DNA from: Agromyces rhizosphaerae
GTDB taxonomy: Bacteria; Actinomycetota; Actinomycetes; Actinomycetales; Microbacteriaceae
Length of the DNA stretch: 64,000 nucleotides
Reading direction: 5' to 3'
Assembly: GCF_027925245.1 (NCBI RefSeq)
Contig: NZ_BSDP01000001.1
Location: 2,666,001-2,730,000, forward strand
A program made the translations under genes and the position numbers. The notes below the pieces were generated by a model that saw only the letters and a list, made by a program, of their open reading frames with translations, did not search any database and had not been told where the DNA came from. Each line of letters opens with the position of its first letter. Position 1 is the first letter of the stretch. Below are positions 59,854 to 64,000 of this stretch, in pieces.

Positions 59854-61587
59854 GTGCTCTGGAAACTCCTCGTCCGATACCTCAGGCCGCACTGGCCGCT
59901 GCTCGCCGCCGTCGTGGTGTTCCAGCTGATCCAGTCGATCCTGACCCTGCTGCTGCCCGCCCTGAACGCGGACATCATCGACAACGGCGTCGCGACCGGC
60001 GACACCGGCTACATCATGTCGACCGGCGGGCTCATGCTCGCCATCACGCTCGCGCAGATCGCCTGCGCGATCATCGCCGTCTACTTCGCCGCGAAGCTCT
60101 CGATGGGCCTCGGCCGCGACGTGCGCACCGCCGTCTTCGCCCGCGTCGGGGCGTTCAGCGAGCAGGAGGTGTCGCACTTCGGCGCGCCGAGCCTCATCAC
60201 GCGCTCCACGAACGACGTGCAGCAGGTGCAGATGCTCGTGCTCATGGCGTGCACGCTGCTCGTCTCGGCGCCGATCCTCGCCATCGGCGGCGTGATCATG
60301 GCGATGGGGCAAGACCTCCAGCTGTCCTGGATCATGGCCGTCGCCGTGCCGGTACTGCTCATCGCGATCGGCGCGATCATCGTGCGCATGGTGCCGCAGT
60401 TCCAGAAGATGCAGGCCCGCATCGACACCGTGAACCGCGTGCTGCGCGAACAGCTCACGGGCATCCGGGTCATCCGCGCGTTCGTGCGCGAGCCGGTCGA
60501 GTCGAAGCGCTTCGCCACCGCGAATGCCGAGCTCACCGACACGGCGCTGCGCGCCGGGCGCCTCTTCGCCCTGGTCTTCCCGGTCGCCATGGGCGTGCTG
60601 AACATCTCCAGCGTCGCCGTGCTCTGGTTCGGCGCGTTCCTCATCGAGGACGGCTCGATGCAGATCGGCGCGCTCACGGCGTTCCTCACCTACCTCATCC
60701 AGATCCTGATGGCGGTCATGATGACCACGTTCATCGCGGTGATCCTGCCGCGTGCCGCCGTCTCGGGCGGGCGCATCCAGGAGGTGCTGCTGACCGAGAC
60801 CAGCGTGGTCGAGCCGACCGGCGCGACCAGCGAGCTCACCGCCGCCGGCACGGTCGAGTTCCGGGACGTCGAGTTCGCCTACCCCGGCGCCGATCAGCCC
60901 GTGCTGCACGAGCTCAGCTTCACGGCCCGCCCCGGCGAGGTGACCGCGATCATCGGCAGCACCGGCGCCGGCAAGACGACGCTGCTGAACCTCATCCCGC
61001 GCCTGTTCGACGTCACCGGCGGCCAGGTGCTGGTCGGCGGCGTCGACGTGCGCGAGCTCGACCCCGAGGCGCGCAACGCGCAGCTCGGACTCATCCCGCA
61101 GAAGGCGTACCTGTTCGCGGGCACGGTCGGCTCGACGGTACGGTACGGCGACCCGGATGCCACGGACGACGAGGTCTGGGAGGCCCTGCGCGTCGCACAG
61201 GCATCCGACTTCGTCCGGGCCATGCACGAGGGGCTCGACACCCCGATCGCCCAGGGCGGCACGAACGTCTCGGGCGGCCAGCGCCAGCGGCTCTCGATCG
61301 CGCGGGCGCTGCTGAAGCGACCACCGATCCTGCTGTTCGACGATTCGTTCTCGGCGCTCGACACGGCGACGGATGCCCGGCTGCGCCAGGCGCTCGACCG
61401 GGCGGCCGGCGACACGACCCGCATCGTGGTCGCGCAGCGCGTGTCGACCATCGTCGACGCCGACCAGATCCTCGTGCTCGACGCGGGGCGCATCGTCGCC
61501 CGCGGCACGCACGCGGAACTGCTCGAGACGTCGCCGACCTACCAGGAGATCGTGGAGAGCCAGCTGAGCGCGGAGGAGGCGGCATGA
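59854..61587 (+). CDS. Heterodimeric ABC exporter subunit, degenerate ATP site
   Basis: A 577-residue fused membrane-plus-ATPase subunit (six helices, residues 15-320; ATPase from 345). Walker A GSTGAGKTTLLNL, signature VSGGQRQRLSIARALL. After Walker B the usual catalytic glutamate is aspartate (PILLFDDSFSALD), the mark of the non-hydrolysing site in heterodimeric exporters of the TM287/288 and BmrCD type. It would pair with the next gene to export drugs or lipids. GTG 59854 begins MLWKLLVRYLRPHWPL. ATGA overlap with the partner. Confidence 0.92.
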   Translation: MLWKLLVRYLRPHWPLLAAVVVFQLIQSILTLLLPALNADIIDNGVATGDTGYIMSTGGLMLAITLAQIACAIIAVYFAAKLSMGLGRDVRTAVFARVGAFSEQEVSHFGAPSLITRSTNDVQQVQMLVLMACTLLVSAPILAIGGVIMAMGQDLQLSWIMAVAVPVLLIAIGAIIVRMVPQFQKMQARIDTVNRVLREQLTGIRVIRAFVREPVESKRFATANAELTDTALRAGRLFALVFPVAMGVLNISSVAVLWFGAFLIEDGSMQIGALTAFLTYLIQILMAVMMTTFIAVILPRAAVSGGRIQEVLLTETSVVEPTGATSELTAAGTVEFRDVEFAYPGADQPVLHELSFTARPGEVTAIIGSTGAGKTTLLNLIPRLFDVTGGQVLVGGVDVRELDPEARNAQLGLIPQKAYLFAGTVGSTVRYGDPDATDDEVWEALRVAQASDFVRAMHEGLDTPIAQGGTNVSGGQRQRLSIARALLKRPPILLFDDSFSALDTATDARLRQALDRAAGDTTRIVVAQRVSTIVDADQILVLDAGRIVARGTHAELLETSPTYQEIVESQLSAEEAA

Positions 61588-63587
61588 GCGAGCGCACCCC
61601 CAACCGGCCGCAGCCGCAGCGCGGACCCCAGCACGGCGGGCCCGCCGCGGGCATGGCCATGCCGGTCGAGAAGTCGATGCACTTCGGCCCCTCGGCCAAG
61701 CGCCTCATGGGGCGCCTGAAGCCCGAGCGGTGGGCCGTCTTCGGCGTGATCCTGCTCGGCGTCGTCAGCGTCACGCTCACCGTCCTTGGCCCGAAGGCAC
61801 TGGGTGAGGCGACGAACATCGTCTTCGAGGGCGCGATCTCGGCGAACCTCCCCGAGGGCACCACGAAGGAGCAGGTGATCGCCGGCCTCGAGGCATCCGG
61901 TGACACCCAGCAGGCCGAGATGCTCTCGGCCATGAACCTCACGCCGGGGCAGGGCATCGACTTCGGCCTGCTCTCGCAGGTGCTGCTGCTCGTGCTCGGA
62001 CTGTACGTGTTCGCGTCGGTGTTCGCGTGGCTGCAGGGCCTCGTGCTGAACGGCATCACGCAGCGCACGGTCTACCGCCTGCGCGAGGACGTCGAGACGA
62101 AGATGCACCGACTGCCGCTGTCGTACTTCGACCGGATGCAGCGCGGCGAGCTGCTCTCGCGCGTGACGAACGACATCGACAACATCTCGCAGAGCCTGCA
62201 GCAGACGCTGAGCCAGCTGCTCACGTCGATCCTCACCGTGATCGGCGTGATCACGATGATGTTCGTCATCTCGCCGCTGCTCGCGGTGATCGCGCTCGTG
62301 ACGATCCCGCTGACGCTGCTCGTGACGGTGTTCATCGCGAAGCGCTCGCAGAAGCGGTTCGTCGCGCAGTGGAAGCACACTGGCGAGCTCAACGCGCAGA
62401 TCGAGGAGGCCTTCACCGGCCACGCCCTCGTGAAGGTGTTCGGCCGCAGCAAGGAGGTCGAGCGCGACTTCCACGGCACGAACGAGAAGCTGTACGAGGC
62501 GAGCTTCGGCGCCCAGTTCTTCTCGGGCATCATCATGCCCGCGATGATGTTCATCGGGAACCTGGTCTACGTCGCGATCGCGGTCGTCGGCGGCCTGCTC
62601 GTCGCGAACGGCGCGATGCGGCTCGGTGACGTGCAGGCGTTCATCCAGTACTCGCGCCAGTTCACGCAGCCGCTGACCACGATCGGCTCGATGGTGAACC
62701 TGCTGCAGTCGGGCGTTGCGAGCGCCGAGCGCGTGTTCGAGCTCCTGGACGCCGACGAGCAGTCGGAGGACCCCGCCGAGGGCGAGGAACCGACCGAGCG
62801 CACCGGCCGCCTCGAGTTCGAGGACGTCGCCTTCCGCTACGAGGAGGACACCCCGCTCATCGACGGGCTGTCGCTGGTCGCCGAACCCGGGCACACGATC
62901 GCGATCGTCGGCCCGACCGGCGCCGGCAAGACGACGCTCGTGAACCTCATCATGCGCTTCTACGAGCTCGACTCGGGCCGCATCACGCTCGACGGCGTCG
63001 ACATCACCCGGATGCGCCGTGACGACCTCCGCGCCCGCATGGGCATGGTGCTGCAGGACACGTGGCTGTTCGCGGGCACGATCCGCGACAACATCGCCTA
63101 CGGGCGACCGGGGGCCACCGAGGACGAGATCCTCGACGCGGCGCGCGCGACCTACGTCGACCGGTTCGTGCACATGCTGCCCGACGGCTACGACACGGTG
63201 CTCGACGACGAGGCGTCGAACCTCTCGGCCGGCGAGAAGCAGCTGCTGACGATCGCGCGTGCGTTCCTCGCGCGGCCGAGCGTGCTGATCCTCGACGAGG
63301 CGACGAGCTCGGTCGACACGCGCACCGAGGTGCTCGTGCAGCACGCCATGAGCGCGCTGCGCAAGGACCGCACGAGCTTCGTGATCGCGCACCGGCTCTC
63401 GACGATCCGCGACGCCGACACGATCATCGTCATGGAGCAGGGCTCGATCGTGGAGCAGGGCACGCACGCCGAGCTCATCGCCGCCGAGGGCGCGTACGCC
63501 CGCCTGTACGAAGCGCAGTTCGCCGCGCCGATCGAGGAGGACGACCCCGAGGGCGACGCGGAGCTGGTGGCGGCGCAGCGGCCGTAG
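61584..63587 (+). CDS. Heterodimeric ABC exporter subunit, catalytic
   Basis: A 667-residue partner with a 55-residue Pro/Gln-rich N-terminal extension, six helices with an extra external loop of about 50 residues after helix 1 (NIVFEGAISANLPEGTTKEQ to TPGQGIDFG), and an ATPase domain: Walker [14 protein letters not shown], Walker B with intact glutamate LILDEATSSVD, and the unusual signature NLSAGEKQLLTIARAFL. The intact glutamate complements the degenerate site of the upstream subunit. Acidic C-terminal tail. A strong terminator follows. Confidence 0.93.
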   Translation: MSERTPNRPQPQRGPQHGGPAAGMAMPVEKSMHFGPSAKRLMGRLKPERWAVFGVILLGVVSVTLTVLGPKALGEATNIVFEGAISANLPEGTTKEQVIAGLEASGDTQQAEMLSAMNLTPGQGIDFGLLSQVLLLVLGLYVFASVFAWLQGLVLNGITQRTVYRLREDVETKMHRLPLSYFDRMQRGELLSRVTNDIDNISQSLQQTLSQLLTSILTVIGVITMMFVISPLLAVIALVTIPLTLLVTVFIAKRSQKRFVAQWKHTGELNAQIEEAFTGHALVKVFGRSKEVERDFHGTNEKLYEASFGAQFFSGIIMPAMMFIGNLVYVAIAVVGGLLVANGAMRLGDVQAFIQYSRQFTQPLTTIGSMVNLLQSGVASAERVFELLDADEQSEDPAEGEEPTERTGRLEFEDVAFRYEEDTPLIDGLSLVAEPGHTIAIVGPTGAGKTTLVNLIMRFYELDSGRITLDGVDITRMRRDDLRARMGMVLQDTWLFAGTIRDNIAYGRPGATEDEILDAARATYVDRFVHMLPDGYDTVLDDEASNLSAGEKQLLTIARAFLARPSVLILDEATSSVDTRTEVLVQHAMSALRKDRTSFVIAHRLSTIRDADTIIVMEQGSIVEQGTHAELIAAEGAYARLYEAQFAAPIEEDDPEGDAELVAAQRP

Positions 63588-63607
63588 TCGCTCGGGTCGC
63601 GCAGACG

Positions 63608-63643
63608 ACGACGCCCCCGCCCGATTCGGGGCGGGGGCGTCGT
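63608..63643. terminator. Bidirectional terminator after the ABC genes
   Basis: Perfect 15-bp stem ACGACGCCCCCGCCC / GGGCGGGGGCGTCGT with 6-nt loop GATTCG, between convergent genes. Stem nearly identical to that at 47542-47574. Confidence 0.85.
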
Positions 63644-63660
63644 GCGCGTTGCGGGCGGCG

Positions 63661-64000
63661 CTAGCCGCCGATGCCCGCGGTGCCGACCGTGCCGAAGTGC
63701 TCGACGAGCACCGGGTCGGTGACCAGCACCGCCCAGATCACGCCGAACAGCACGAGGAACGACAGCGCGCCGCCGGCGAGCGGCACCCAGAACGCCAGGC
63801 GCCGGCGCACGAGTCGCACGATCGCGAGCGCCGCGGTGAGGAGCCAGAGCAGGACCTGCGTCCACATGCCGGTCGAGAGGATGCCCGCGACCGCCTCGGC
63901 CTGCACGTACGGGTCGAGCCCCTCCTGCGTGTGCAGCAGGGACATGGCGTCGGGCAGCGTCTGCTGGATCGACACCGCGATGGACGCGCCGATGATGCCG
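63661..64000 (-). CDS. Membrane protein, DUF6264-like, start outside the window
   Basis: C-terminal part of a membrane protein on the minus strand. The frame is open through the window edge (GIIGASIAVSIQQTLPDAMS), so the GTG at 63975 is probably internal. Two hydrophobic segments are visible (MWTQVLLWLLTAALAIVRLV and WVPLAGGALSFLVLFGVIWA) and the end is GTVGTAGIGG. It resembles the DUF6264 proteins of Microbacteriaceae by layout (tentative). Function unknown. Confidence 0.65.
   Translation of the reverse strand, partial: GIIGASIAVSIQQTLPDAMSLLHTQEGLDPYVQAEAVAGILSTGMWTQVLLWLLTAALAIVRLVRRRLAFWVPLAGGALSFLVLFGVIWAVLVTDPVLVEHFGTVGTAGIGG

Overview
The window is a stretch of high-GC (roughly 70%) actinobacterial chromosome. 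Gene order (eno, FtsB/DivIC-like, DUF501, subtilase; uppS, phoH, fumC, carbonic anhydrase, DUF4245, xseB, xseA, ispH), the DUF222/HNH nuclease, the very common word GGATGCC/GGCATCC and many start codons placed 6 nt after a -10 box all point to Microbacteriaceae, with Agromyces or a close relative the most likely host. This assignment is inference from gene content; no rRNA or marker comparison could be run.

Layout. 1-3.6 kb: end of an acyl-CoA ligase gene, then an ArsR regulator and its MFS exporter. 3.6-8.3 kb: an accessory island of small, lower-GC genes, several resembling immunity proteins of polymorphic toxin systems (Imm33-like, Imm27-like, a HEAT-repeat protein). It is built on a duplication of the MFS 3' end plus an SRPBCC gene. 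No toxin is visible. 8.3-9.4 kb: three small membrane genes including two DUF202 proteins. 9.4-28 kb: housekeeping genes gnd, rplY, pth, rnhA, an SOS-box HNH nuclease gene, mfd, nhaA, mazG, hisS, eno, a division protein, DUF501, a subtilase and a type II NADH dehydrogenase, ending in a tRNA with UAA anticodon. 28-30.5 kb: a small secreted peptide, a DUF6584-like membrane protein and a MazEF-type toxin-antitoxin pair. 30.5-35.5 kb: two ABC-2 exporters flanking a PadR regulator. 35.5-42 kb: a Ppx/GppA phosphatase, an Ig-like surface/membrane protein and a TetR-aldolase-FAD oxidase operon. 42-49 kb: lemA, htpX, a YcaQ-like glycosylase, an AI-2E permease, ilvA, greA and small membrane proteins. 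49-59 kb: hemolysin III, uppS, a class V aminotransferase, PIN-PhoH, fumC, carbonic anhydrase, exonuclease VII and ispH. 59-63.6 kb: a TetR-controlled heterodimeric ABC exporter.

Signals not explained by ordinary genes are: (i) five copies of a 54-62 bp palindromic element with arms AGACCCGTCAA/TTGACGGGTCT placed at gene 3' ends, one supplying the C-terminus of a TetR protein; (ii) about ninety copies of GGATGCC/GGCATCC; (iii) a set of about a dozen leaderless promoters with fixed spacing; (iv) operator palindromes at the ArsR, both TetR, MazEF, PadR and phoH genes; (v) a LexA-type box at the HNH gene; (vi) the orphan immunity-like gene array. No CRISPR array, IS element, prophage or origin was seen, and no gene-free stretch exceeds about 300 bp.
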